Source: Kutzneria buriramensis (lineage in GTDB: Bacteria > Actinomycetota > Actinomycetes > Mycobacteriales > Pseudonocardiaceae). Taken from it: a stretch of 64,000 nucleotides of DNA. Positions 42,828 to 51,373 of the stretch are shown here, piece after piece. The position numbers were made by a program, and so were the translations under genes. The stretch spans positions 7,874,001 to 7,938,000 of the forward strand of contig NZ_CP144375.1 in assembly GCF_043575855.1 (NCBI RefSeq). Direction: 5' to 3'. Within the stretch, counting starts at the first letter, position 1. Each line of letters begins with the position of its first letter. The notes beneath the pieces are model-generated. The model had not been told where the DNA came from and made no database searches. It worked only from the letters and a program-made list of their open reading frames with translations.

Positions 42828-43655
42828 TGATCACCTATCGTGCCGAACTCGACGTGCTTCGCGAACTGGCCCGGTACCTCGGCCGGCTGCAGCACGCCGA
42901 GCGCCGCCAGCCCGGCACCCGCAAGCACACCCGGGCGTTGACCTGCTTCTGGCAGGCCGTGTTCGGGTTGCGCTGGTTCCGCCAGAACCTCGACGACCCC
43001 ACGCTCGCCCGCGACCACGGCATCTCCGGCGCGACCGGCTACCGCTACCTCGACGAGGTCATCGACGTGCTCGCCCGCGCACGCTCCCGACCTGCAAGAC
43101 GTACTCCGCAGGGCCAAAGCCGACGGCGTGACGCACCTGATCCTGGACGGGAAACTGTTCGCCACCGATCGACTGGGCGAGCAGGCCATCAGCGTCAAAG
43201 GCGAACTGATCGACGCCTGGTACTCCGGCAAGCACCGCGAACCCGGCGGCAACGTCCAAGCCCTGATGGAACCCGACGGCTTCCAGCTGTGGCTGTCCGA
43301 GGTCGAACCCGGCTCCACTCACGACATCACCGCGGCCCGCGCCCACGTGCTCGGTGCTTGTACTGGACCTACTCCCAACTCGACCTGCCCACACTGGCCG
43401 ACTGCGGCTACGACGGCGCCGGAATCGGCGTGTTTACTCCAGTCAAGCAGCCGGCGGCCGACCAGGTCCACGACAGCGACAACCGCAGCTACAACGCTCT
43501 GCTACGCGGCTTGCGGTGTCTGGGCGAGCGCGGGTTCGCCCTGCTGACCGGCCGTTGGCGAGCGCTACGCCACATCACCGCCAGCCCACGCAAGATCGGC
43601 GATCACCAAAGCCGAGCTCGTACTCACCTATTTCGAACACGGTCGACTCACGTGA
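42827..43655 (+). pseudogene. IS5-like (DDE_Tnp_4) transposase with three frameshifts
   Basis: The frame starts at GTG 42827 (MITYRAELDVLRELARYLGR), shifts near 43085, continues as MTHLILDGKLFATDRLGEQA with the DDE-type WYSGKHREPGGN and PGSTHDITAAR, shifts back near 43353 (LPTLADCGYDGAGIGV, SYNALLRGLRCLGERGFALL) and once more near 43603 to end ITKAELVLTYFEHGRLT. It corresponds to a common 270-residue actinobacterial transposase. The HTH and all catalytic segments are recognisable, but the gene is dead. Confidence 0.85.
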
Positions 43656-43754
43656 AAGTCGTTGAGATCACGTCATTGACTGGCGGGAGCGGAGGATTAG
43701 CGCGTATGGGGAGTATTTGAATTCTATCCACACGCTGATCGAAACGGTCAATAA

Positions 43755-44227
43755 CGCGACATCACATCCCTTGGCGAGTTTGAGTGCGGCGTAGCGGCCA
43801 AGGTAGTGCGCCACGGACAGGAGAACCGTATTTTGCTGGGCCTACCACCCTTGCCACCTGTTGATCCGCCGGAGAAACTTTCGAGCGTGTCGAGTGGCTG
43901 CTTGCCAATCACCGGTCAAAGCGCTACAGCCTGGTTGGCAGCAACCGTGAGCATATAGCCAATTGGTGCGTGACGGGGTGGTACGCCGAGAGTTGTCAGG
44001 TCAGGACATACTTCGGCCTTCATGCTGTGGTCACCGGTGGCTTATGGCTGCTCGTTACCCGACTGTCGATGTCGCTGGTCGTACGCCACTGGCTGATGCG
44101 AGCTGTTTTTGTCAGACGGTGGGGCGGGAGTGGAGGGCGTATGAGCGGGAGCGCAACGACAAGCCAACGTCACCAGATGAAGATGGGGTGGCCGGTCAGT
44201 AGCCTCCGGCTCCACCATCGTGGCTAG
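43755..44227 (+). pseudogene. decayed LRAT-like (NC domain) acyltransferase gene
   Basis: One frame after a stop at 43752 reads VAAKVVRHGQENRILLGLPP, then PPEK; a frameshift near 43873 leads to ERVEWLLANHRSKRYSLVGS and NREHIANWCVTGWYAESCQV, then hydrophobic segments. The second part matches the end of LRAT/NC domains, whose active motif is N-C-E-H; here the catalytic Cys codon is CGT (Arg). Two hydrophobic stretches follow (HAVVTGGLWLLVTR). With a frameshift, no clear start and no catalytic Cys it is a relic. Base composition is lower in GC than the first half of the window. The family call rests on this short motif only. Confidence 0.5.
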
Positions 44228-44371
44228 CATCCTGGAGTGTCGCCCGTAGGTGTAATGGTCGCTGGAGTATGGTGGCTCGCGAGCGCATCTGCCGTTGAAA
44301 CGCACCGGCGGGTACGACCCACCTTCATCGTGCTGACGGTGTATACCTTCGACCTCGGGGAGCAACTACTC

Positions 44372-44713
44372 ATGGCACAGAAGACGATCGTCGAACTAGT
44401 CGACGACCTGGACGGTGGTAAGGCTGACGAGAGCCTGACTTTCTCCTTGGACGGCGTGGAGTACGCCATCGACCTGTCGGCGAAGAACGCCGGGAAGCTG
44501 CGCGACGCGCTGGCCCAGTTTGTTGGCCACGCCCAACGGGTTGGTGGCCGCAAGCAGCGTGGTGCTGGCACCCGCACCCCAGTGAAGGCCGGCGGCGACA
44601 AGGCGCAGAACCAGGCCATCAGGGAGTGGGCGCGGTCGCAGGGCAAGCAGATCTCAGATCGGGGGCGTATCCCCGCTGAGCTGATCGCGGAGTTTCAGGC
44701 GGCGCACGCCTGA
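44372..44713 (+). CDS. lsr2: Lsr2 family nucleoid-associated protein
   Basis: 113-residue Lsr2: N-terminal dimerisation domain (MAQKTIVELVDDLDGGKADE, then FSLDGVEYAIDLSAKNAGKL), a basic linker and the C-terminal DNA-binding domain REWARSQGKQISDRGRIPAE, whose RGR is the AT-hook-like minor-groove element. Lsr2 bridges AT-rich DNA and silences foreign genes. The ATG is 44372; the frame before it lacks Lsr2 similarity. It sits inside the mobile island, so it may be an element-borne second copy rather than the housekeeping gene; copies elsewhere cannot be seen. A strong terminator follows. Confidence 0.92.
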   Translation: MAQKTIVELVDDLDGGKADESLTFSLDGVEYAIDLSAKNAGKLRDALAQFVGHAQRVGGRKQRGAGTRTPVKAGGDKAQNQAIREWARSQGKQISDRGRIPAELIAEFQAAHA

Positions 44714-44728
44714 TTTTTGAGACCAGCT

Positions 44729-44766
44729 GTAACCGCCCAGCGCTCCCCCAGGTGCTGGGCGGTTAC
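44729..44766 (+). terminator. intrinsic terminator after lsr2
   Basis: Perfect 13-bp inverted repeat GTAACCGCCCAGC/GCTGGGCGGTTAC with a 12-base loop, 15 bp after the lsr2 stop. Confidence 0.8.
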
Positions 44767-44860
44767 AATCGCCACCACCGGCTTCTCGGCTACTCGGCGG
44801 TAACGATCGACTCTAGCCGCACTTGCAGCTCAACGATACGAGGATAGTTCCGTATCCTTA

Positions 44861-44946
44861 CTAGCGCTTCGTCTGAGACATGCCCATCGCGCCCAAGTCG
44901 ATAGCGGAGACCCGCAGTCCCTGGCCGAGGATTCGGGTGTGCGTCA
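44861..44946 (-). pseudogene. 5' stub of an aldo/keto reductase gene
   Basis: ATG 44946 reads MTHTRILGQGLRVSAIDLGA followed by MGMSQTKR and a stop at 44861. LxVSALGLGxMGMS is the signature start of many aldo/keto reductases. The match breaks after MGMSQ, so about 90 percent of the gene is lost. It begins 12 bp after the PPOX fragment, as in a former operon. Confidence 0.55.
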
Positions 44947-44958
44947 TACTCGTTCCGA

Positions 44959-45171
44959 TCAGGCCACGGTCCGGGCCTTGACCTTGTAGTCGGTGACGTC
45001 GCTGTTGGCCTCGTCGATACCGAAACTGATGAATCGCTTGGGATGTATGCGGATCACCGCTCCGTCAAATCCGGTCTGCGCACGGTCGGCCGCCCAGGCC
45101 GAGTCGATCACCTCGCCTTCGCCGCGGATCTCCACACACCGGGGCCACCACGGCTGCACCGAGACGGCGTC
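44959..45171 (-). pseudogene. 3' fragment of a PPOX-class F420-dependent oxidoreductase gene
   Basis: The last 65 or so codons of a split-barrel flavin/F420 oxidoreductase: WPRCVEIRGEGEVID and DGAVIRIHPKRFISFGID are typical of the C-terminal half of the PPOX F420-type family. The frame is closed at about 45171, where similarity to the family also ends, so the 5' half is missing. The stop is 12 bp before the aldo/keto reductase stub. Confidence 0.6.
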
Positions 45172-45332
45172 TTAATCCAATCACCGTTGGGGGCGATGAC
45201 CGAGAAGCCGTCTCGGGCTCATTTCATTCCCTTACGGGAAATATGCAGGGTACTTCGAAATTGGTTCGAGCCGACACGACGGGAGCCGCTGCGCTTCTGT
45301 CGTAAGCCTGCACTCGCCGAGCTCAAACCCGG

Positions 45333-45758
45333 CTAGTTTTGTACACTCAAAATACAATCCGGCCGGATCGTTTGCACCTGCGAATTGACGCCACATCCAG
45401 GACCACCAGGACGGACACTCACCCAACGGTAACCGTCACCACCCCGACTCCCCCACCCGATCGAGGCGGGGACGGAAGTGCCACCTTCACAGTGGCGTCC
45501 GCCGTAAGCCTGGACGTCCGGCGTGGTAAACCAGTCCACAGTGACGTCCGGATGGTAGCCGCTACCACCAATCAGACACCGACCGTTGACGCGAATACTT
45601 TGGGCCGTCGTGTTCTGGTAGCTGACAGCGACGCACGCCTGCTGCGGCCCCGCTGAACAGCCCTGCGCGGCAGCTGTTCCGGCGGTCAGAATCAGCGTTC
45701 CCGCCGAGAGGCTGACAGCCGCCATAGCGCCAGCAAACCACGGCCTTGCGCGGTCCAT
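45333..45758 (-). CDS. small secreted cysteine-containing protein, unknown
   Basis: 141-residue exported protein. Signal peptide 1-31 (MDRARPWFAGAMAAVSLSAG ... GTAAA-QG) and a mature domain of about 110 residues with six cysteines (QGCSAG, QQACVAV, GRCLIGG, RHCEGG, GCGVN, DCILS), likely three disulfides, and several aromatic Gly-rich turns (GYHPDVTVDWF, GDGYRWVS). No family recognised. ATG 45758 is supported by AAGGAAGG; an ATG eight codons upstream (45782) is the alternative. Confidence 0.7.
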   Translation of the reverse strand: MDRARPWFAGAMAAVSLSAGTLILTAGTAAAQGCSAGPQQACVAVSYQNTTAQSIRVNGRCLIGGSGYHPDVTVDWFTTPDVQAYGGRHCEGGTSVPASIGWGSRGGDGYRWVSVRPGGPGCGVNSQVQTIRPDCILSVQN

Positions 45759-46319
45759 GTACCCCGCCTTCCTTGAGCTCATTTCATTCCACTACGAAAG
45801 AGTGCTGAACGTTGGCCCCATCGGTCACCACGTCGCGGATTGTGTGGGTGGCGTCCGCTGCGCCCGTTGTGGACATCGAGGCTCTGGTTGCTGACCATGA
45901 TGAGGTCATGTGGCCGCTACAATCGGAGCCGTGCTCGCGGCCGCTGTTGGCGCCACGGGAAGCGGCAATACCAAGTGTCACAGGACGTTTTCGTGACGTA
46001 ACCGTCAATGGCTGCCTAAAGCAGCTGATCAAGGACTTCAGCCCGCTCCCCACCACGCCATTCGGCGAATCCCGACCCGTTACTCCGCCATATCGTGAAG
46101 TCCTTCCTCAGTGCTGCTTCACTGCGGGGCCACCGGCCCGCATCGGGGCGACTCGACGGGCGTGGCGCCGGGTTCTGAATCGCGGTGGACATAGGCCCAC
46201 CAGCTACGTCGAGCGTAACCTCTCTGGCCGGCGATCGACGACCCACAGGACGGTGAATCCGAAAAACGCGGAACTGGTAGAGCACATGAAGTGTCGATTG
46301 AGCGATGGGCAAGCATAAT
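45759..46319. other. no supported gene
   Basis: Open frames exist on both strands (for example 45812-46318 + and 46016-46312 -) but none has a ribosome binding site, domain or consistent codon bias. GCTCATTTCATTCC occurs at 45777-45790 and also at 45217-45230, a short direct repeat that brackets the secreted-protein gene. The stretch is probably decayed insertion-element and intergenic DNA. Confidence 0.5.
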
Positions 46320-46499
46320 CCCTCAGATCATCTTCAACCTGACTCACGGCTGGTAGCGGCCTACCAGCGGGGCGGGCGCGCCGATCTGGCGGTGCGGCGG
46401 CTGCGGCGCCCCGGCCCGGCCGAACTGATCAGTGCCGCCGAGCGCGGCACGTGGTCTCAGGCGATGGCCGACTACACTCAGCAGACCTACTAATCGGCG

Positions 46500-46768
46500 G
46501 TCCGTTGTGGACCGTGCGGCGGTGATGGAGCTGATCCGGATGGCGGTCGGGGCGGTAATGACCGAGCAGAGGATCGGGCTGTGGTTGCGTCGGCACGGCC
46601 TCACCTGCAGCGCCCGGCCCGGGCGGGCCTACGGGCAGCAGCAGCCGGCTGCGGCGTGCGCACGTGGCTGGACGCCGGGTGTCCGGCGATCGCGGCGCGG
46701 ACGAGGACCAGGGTTGCCGCCGGTTCACGGGTCGCCGACAAAGTCGACGCGCTGATACCGAATCTAGT
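46500..46768 (+). pseudogene. fragment of an IS630-family transposase
   Basis: Spread over two frames, the stretch reads VMELIRMAVGAVMTEQRIGL and WLRRHGLT, then after a shift AWLDAGCPAIAARTRTR and VADKVDAL. This matches the end of the N-terminal winged-helix and the WLxxxYPAIAARA segment of IS630 transposases. It is cut at 46769 by the left end of an IS1182 element and no continuation is found on the other side. Confidence 0.5.
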
Positions 46769-48616
46769 CTTGACTCTGTCGGGGATCTTGAAAGTCTCAA
46801 GGTCAGCCGCTGGCGGCCCGCCATGACGTCAGCCGGGGGATCTCATGCTGGTCCAGGAAGTCCTGAAACGCCGTCGGTGGCCGGGCAGGGGGTGCTTCGT
46901 TGGCTGATGACTGACCGCTGAGGCGCTCGATGTTCACGGCGATAGCCGTGAACACGTGCTGCAGGTGGGCCTTGGGCTGTCCCCGATAACGGCAGCGGCG
47001 CATGCCGTGTCCATGTGCGAACTCGTTGACGGTGCTCTCCACTCCGGAGCGGACCGCTTAGTGGGCTTGCCAGTCGGGCGTGTGCTGCTCGGAGCGGACG
47101 CGGGCTTGCAGGTCGCGAAGTTCTCGCGGGGAAAGCCCACGTTCCGGGCGCTGTCGCGGGAGGTGGTGCACTGGGCGCGGACCGGGCAGGGTTGGCACTG
47201 CCTCTTGGTGAACCGTGCCACGATCAGCGGGGCCGCGGTGGGTGAGGAGGTCGGGTAAGGGCCGTGCCAGCCCTTGCTCGTCTGGCCTTGGGGGCAGGTC
47301 ACCTGCCGGCGGTCGAAATCGATGTGGAAGTCATCCCGGCCGAAGCCTTCGTTGCGGCCGTGCTGGCGGGTGGGGTTGCCCGGCAACGGGCCAGTGACCG
47401 TCACCTGGTGCTGCCGGGCGGCGTGCGCCAGGTGGACCAGGGAGGTGTAGCCGCCATCGACCAGGTGCTCAGTGGGCAGCAGGCCACGGCGGGAAAGCGT
47501 GTGTGGATGCCGGGCAGGGCCTGGGCATCGTTGGTCGTGGCCGGGGTGGTGGCCACATCGGTGATCACATTCGCGCCGTCCGGGGTGCAGGTCTCGGTCA
47601 GATGCGCGAGAAATCCCTTCCAGCGGGTGGTCTGCCCGCGGCGGGCGTAGCGGGCGGTGAGGTCGTAAGGAGACACGATCGCCAGCGACGAGGGCGGCAG
47701 CCCGCCGTCGGTGTCGGTGCGCCAGCGCAGGCGGCCCGCCGCGTCGCGATAGTAGTTCTGCACGACGATCTGTCGCAGGGCTTCAACGCGGGGGCCGAAC
47801 GCACCGCCCGCCCCGTGCTGACGCAGATGTTCCAGCAGCTGGCAGGCGTCATCGCCGGTGGTGTTGATCCTGGTCTTGGGGCCGGGTGGGGTTCTTGCCT
47901 AGCCGTGTCGGACGGCCGTAGCGGCGTCCCCACTCGCCATCGACCAAGCCTGACAGCAGGTTTGGGGCGGTCCTTGCCAGCTCCTCCAGCGCTGCCCGGA
48001 CCGCCTCGGTGATTAACTCCAGCCGGGTCAAGTCGCGTACTGCGGCAAGGACATGGGTGGAATCGGTGCGCTGCGTGGTGCGTTCACGCACGAGCCCAGC
48101 GTGCCTGAGGCGGGCCAGCGCGAGATCGAGCAGGCGGTCGGCGCGATCGTTGTGGGTGAGACGCTGGCGGAAGTCGGCCAGCACACTGTGGTGGAAACCG
48201 GGATCGTCCAGTTCCGTAGTCAGGGCGTACTTGAAGTCGATGCGGCGGCGGACCGCTTCGGCGGCCTGCCGGTCGGACAGGTTGAGCAGGAACTGCAGCA
48301 CGCAGATGGTGGCCAGTTGGGCGGGTGAGAGGCCTGGGCGCCCGTCGCGTGAGTACCACTCGGTGAAGTCGTCGTCGTGCCACACCCGTCCAGCCGGTCG
48401 CGCACCCACATCGCCGTCGTACCGCGCGGATTGCTGGCATGAGCCATCCGCGCGGTGAGTTCCGGGACCTCCACTGCGGATCGGGAACGAGCCGGTAGGG
48501 ACACCTGGCCACCTCCGGGGGTGTTGTGACTTCACCGACCCCAGAAGCCTCACTGTTACCGACCGGTCACCCTCCGTGACACACCGGCTGCTCCCAAGAT
48601 TCCCGACAGAGTCAAG
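46769..48616 (-). mobile_element. IS1182 family element, decayed
   Basis: Inverted repeats CTTGACTCTGTCGGG... at 46769-46789 and its complement at 48596-48616 agree at 20 of 21 positions. The transposase between them is frameshifted. The ends differ from those of the intact IS1182 at 60421, so they are different members of the family. Confidence 0.8.
46812..48504 (-). pseudogene. IS1182 family transposase, multiple frameshifts
   Basis: From 48504: MSLPARSRSAVEVPELTARM, shift near 48385, VWHDDDFTEWYSRDGRPGLS and QLATICVLQFLLNLSDRQAA, TDSTHVLAAVRDLTRLELIT, shift near 47900, QNYYRDAAGRLRWRTDTDGG, shift near 47500, DFDRRQVTCPQGQTSKGWHG, and a final part with CPVRAQCTTSRDSARNVGFP and a C-terminal domain in yet another frame. 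At least four frameshifts make it inactive. Confidence 0.85.
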
Positions 48617-49202
48617 CTGAGCGCTGGCGCCCGTGAGGAGCGTGGCTGAATTGCGGCGTTGCTCCTCTGGAGTCATGCACGAGTTCTTCCGCTCCGCGGC
48701 CGAGGGCAAGGCCAGGTTGTGCGACCTGGGCCACCGCGAGCCCGCCTGTGCGAACCGTCCGGCGCCAGCCGAACACATCGTCGAGCCCGGCCCTCCGCCG
48801 CAGAGTCCGACCGTCGCCCCAATCGTCGACTGCTGTTCACTACACGGCCATTGACGCTCCTTCTAGCTTTAACGCCCGTCGAGGTTGATTAGCCGCTGCC
48901 CATCCATTTGATCGCGACGGGCTGATCATGGTCACAGACTGCGGCGGCGCACCATCGGAACATGGTCACTCTCTGCTTATCGTTGAACACGATCGGGAGT
49001 CGATCTGAACATGCGACGTAAGTTCGCCTGTCAGGCGACGTCTTTCCGAAAATTGAGGAAGCGGCACGGTTGGGTGCGCGTGTGCGTGTTCGTGGTTCGG
49101 GATTTTGCGGAACAATCGTTGGGTGCGTTGTCTTTTTGTGAAGCGTGAGATTGGCTAACGGCGCTTGTGTTCCATCTCACGTTGGTTGACCGTGGAGGGC
49201 AA
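48617..49202. other. no supported gene
   Basis: 586 bp between IS1182 and the secreted protein gene. Short frames lack start signals and similarity. The part after 48900 is lower in GC than the surroundings, with CGCCTGTCAGGCG (49026-49038) as a small palindrome. The promoter of the gene at 49203 must lie in its last 150 bp. Confidence 0.5.
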
Positions 49203-49907
49203 ATGAGAGTAGTTAAGATCCTGTCTCCGAGGAAGGCTGGGCGTTCCTTGGCGGTGGTGATCGTCTCGGCTGTGCTGGCGCTGGCCGGGGCGGGAACCGC
49301 GTCGGCCGCATACCACGGCCCCTGGCAGAGTGTTGCGTGGGCCAACGACGGCACGACCCCGGATGTCGTCGGCGACTGCAACCAGAACGACGGCGGCGTG
49401 GTGCCACACTACTGCCACTACCACGAGGTCCAGACCTATGACCAGTTAGGCGGCGTGCACCAGGTCGGTAACCTGCTGTCCAACTGCGGTTCGAACGCGA
49501 CGCTGACCCAGACCATCACGCAGACGTACACCACCATCAGCTCGTATAGTTATTCCAGAACCAGCGAGTTCTCCACGAACGTCGGGCTACAAATGGAGGA
49601 GGGGTTCACTGGCGGTGTCTCGGCCAGTATGAGCAAGACGCAGACCTGGACGGTCGGCACCATGGTGTCCACGGCGTCGTCCATCGCCATCACGGTTCCG
49701 GCGCACTCCCGCGGCGCTCTGTACTTCCAGCCGCGTATCCATGTGTCCCAGGGCTGGCTGGAAGTTAATTACTGGGAGCGCAACCATGGTCACTACTTCT
49801 GGTACTACCCGGGGCAGGGGACGACCGGGGTCACCGTCAAGGTGCCGATCCAGAATTCGGACCACACCTTCTCTGGCATTTTCAGCACGCGTTCCACACC
49901 TTGTTGA
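49203..49907 (+). CDS. secreted aerolysin-like protein (putative)
   Basis: 234-residue exported protein. Signal peptide 1-36 (LAVVIVSAVLALAGAGTASA-AY). Residues 37-95 hold four of its cysteines (GDCNQ, YCHYH, SNCGS). Residues 96-190 consist of alternating Thr/Ser and hydrophobic residues (TLTQTITQTYTTISSYSYSR, FSTNVGLQMEEGFTGGVSAS, MSKTQTWTVGTMVST), the pattern of aerolysin/ETX-MTX2 pore-forming hairpins, flanked by SIAITVPAHSRGALYFQP, a typical middle strand of that fold. It ends in Cys. GGAGGG precedes the ATG by three bases. The family call is by pattern only; a structural protein or lectin is possible. Confidence 0.65.
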   Translation: MRVVKILSPRKAGRSLAVVIVSAVLALAGAGTASAAYHGPWQSVAWANDGTTPDVVGDCNQNDGGVVPHYCHYHEVQTYDQLGGVHQVGNLLSNCGSNATLTQTITQTYTTISSYSYSRTSEFSTNVGLQMEEGFTGGVSASMSKTQTWTVGTMVSTASSIAITVPAHSRGALYFQPRIHVSQGWLEVNYWERNHGHYFWYYPGQGTTGVTVKVPIQNSDHTFSGIFSTRSTPC

Positions 49908-50407
49908 GGCGCGCTGGTCCAGCGTAATCCATTTCGTTGGAGGCCAGGTGGGCTTCGGTTCTGTCTCGGTGCGGTGCGGTCGCCAGGCTCTGCGCTAGCG
50001 GCGCCACCGTTAGCCGGACGGAAAGTTGACCATGTAGTTGGCCAGACCGGAACGCCGGCGGGAGCGTCGTAACACAATCGGGACCTTGCCGACCTGCGTG
50101 CCTTGGCGCTGGCCGCGAACTGAGTGTCCATCCTGGTGTGGATCTCCCAAGTGCAGATTGGGGTGCTCGCTTGCGCTGAAACGTGGAGCAGGCACGGACT
50201 CGGTGCTCTCGCTTTGCCAAGGCTTCGTGATCACCAGAAATACCGTGCCTGTTCTGCCAGTATGGCGTGCCAACTCTGGCTCGAAAACCACAGGTGAGCA
50301 CGCAGGCGACAGCACCCGGCGCAGCGAACCGAGCCAAGCGCCAGTTGGCTGGCGGCCGAATCGACGGCTGTCCGGCGTCTCAATCCATGACCGAGGAAGT
50401 GAACACC
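49908..50407. other. no supported gene
   Basis: 500 bp between the aerolysin-like gene and the quinone oxidoreductase gene. A minus-strand frame (50010-50315) ends RRSRRRSGLANYMVNFPSG but has no recognisable start or family. The promoter of the oxidoreductase gene lies in the right part. Confidence 0.45.
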
Positions 50408-51340
50408 ATGAAGGCTTTCGGCGTCACAGAGTTCGGCGGTCCCGAAGCGCTGCACTCTCTGGACCTGCCGATCCCCGAACCCGGTCCCGGAGAGATCCGC
50501 ATCCGGGTCGCGGCGGCGGCCGTCAACGCCGTCGATTCCCTTATCCGCAGCGGAGTGGCGAGGTTCTCCGACACTCAGCCGCCGTTCGTTCCGGGGGCGG
50601 ACGCGGCCGGTGTCGTCGACCAGATCGGCGGCGGCACGGACACCGACCTGAGCCTCGGCGACCGTGTGATGGCGATCGTCCTTCCCGCCGGAACACATGG
50701 TGCGTACGCGCAGTACGTCACCGTGCCCGCCGAGTCCGCGGTCAAGGCACCCACGAACACAGGTGACGAAGAGGCCGCGACCGTGCCGATGAACGGGCTT
50801 ACCGCGCGCCTCGCACTGGACACGCTCGGCCTCGCCGCGGGCCAGGTCGTCGCAATCACCGGCGCCGCAGGCGCCGTCGGCGGCTACGCGGTCCAACTGG
50901 CGAAGACCGACGGGCTACAGGTCATCGCCTCGGCCGCTCCTGAGGACGAGGATCTGGTGCGCAAGCTGGGCGCCGACATCGTGGTGCCACGCGGGCCCGA
51001 ATGGGCGTATCAGGTGCGCGAGCACGTGTCGAACGGCGTCCATGGCCTCGTGGACGCGGCGGGCCTCGGCGACCTTGCCGTTCCCGCCGTCCGAGACGGC
51101 GGCACGGTGGTGAGCCTGCGCGGCCAGGACGGCGCCGAGGACCGAGGGATCGTCGTGAAATCCATCGTGGTCTTCCGGTACGCGCGCGAGCACGCCAAGC
51201 TCGACCAGCTGCGTCAGCAAGTGGAACAAGGCACGCTGCTGCCGCGGGTCGCGCGGGTGTTGCCAGCGGATCAGGCCGCCGAGGCCCACCGGCTTCTGGA
51301 GGCAGGTGGCCTACGCGGCCGGATCGTCCTCGCTTTCTGA
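50408..51340 (+). CDS. NADP-dependent quinone oxidoreductase-like MDR protein
   Basis: 310-residue zinc-free medium-chain reductase. GroES-like N-domain (MKAFGVTEFGGPEALHSLDL, VNAVDSLIRSG, FVPGADAAGVVD), nucleotide domain with ITGAAGAVGGYAVQLAK, and the end GLRGRIVLAF. No zinc-site cysteines. ATG 50408 has GAGGAAG eight bases upstream; MTEEVNTMKAF from 50387 is the alternative. It converges on the amidohydrolase gene. Likely reduces quinones or enones. Confidence 0.92.
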   Translation: MKAFGVTEFGGPEALHSLDLPIPEPGPGEIRIRVAAAAVNAVDSLIRSGVARFSDTQPPFVPGADAAGVVDQIGGGTDTDLSLGDRVMAIVLPAGTHGAYAQYVTVPAESAVKAPTNTGDEEAATVPMNGLTARLALDTLGLAAGQVVAITGAAGAVGGYAVQLAKTDGLQVIASAAPEDEDLVRKLGADIVVPRGPEWAYQVREHVSNGVHGLVDAAGLGDLAVPAVRDGGTVVSLRGQDGAEDRGIVVKSIVVFRYAREHAKLDQLRQQVEQGTLLPRVARVLPADQAAEAHRLLEAGGLRGRIVLAF

Positions 51341-51373
51341 TATCCAGAGCGGCATGGTGCGCGCTGGTGCTTT

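Noticed and set aside
45812..46318. 168-residue + strand frame
   Set aside because: No ribosome binding site, no domain, several short competing frames and mixed composition; treated as non-coding.
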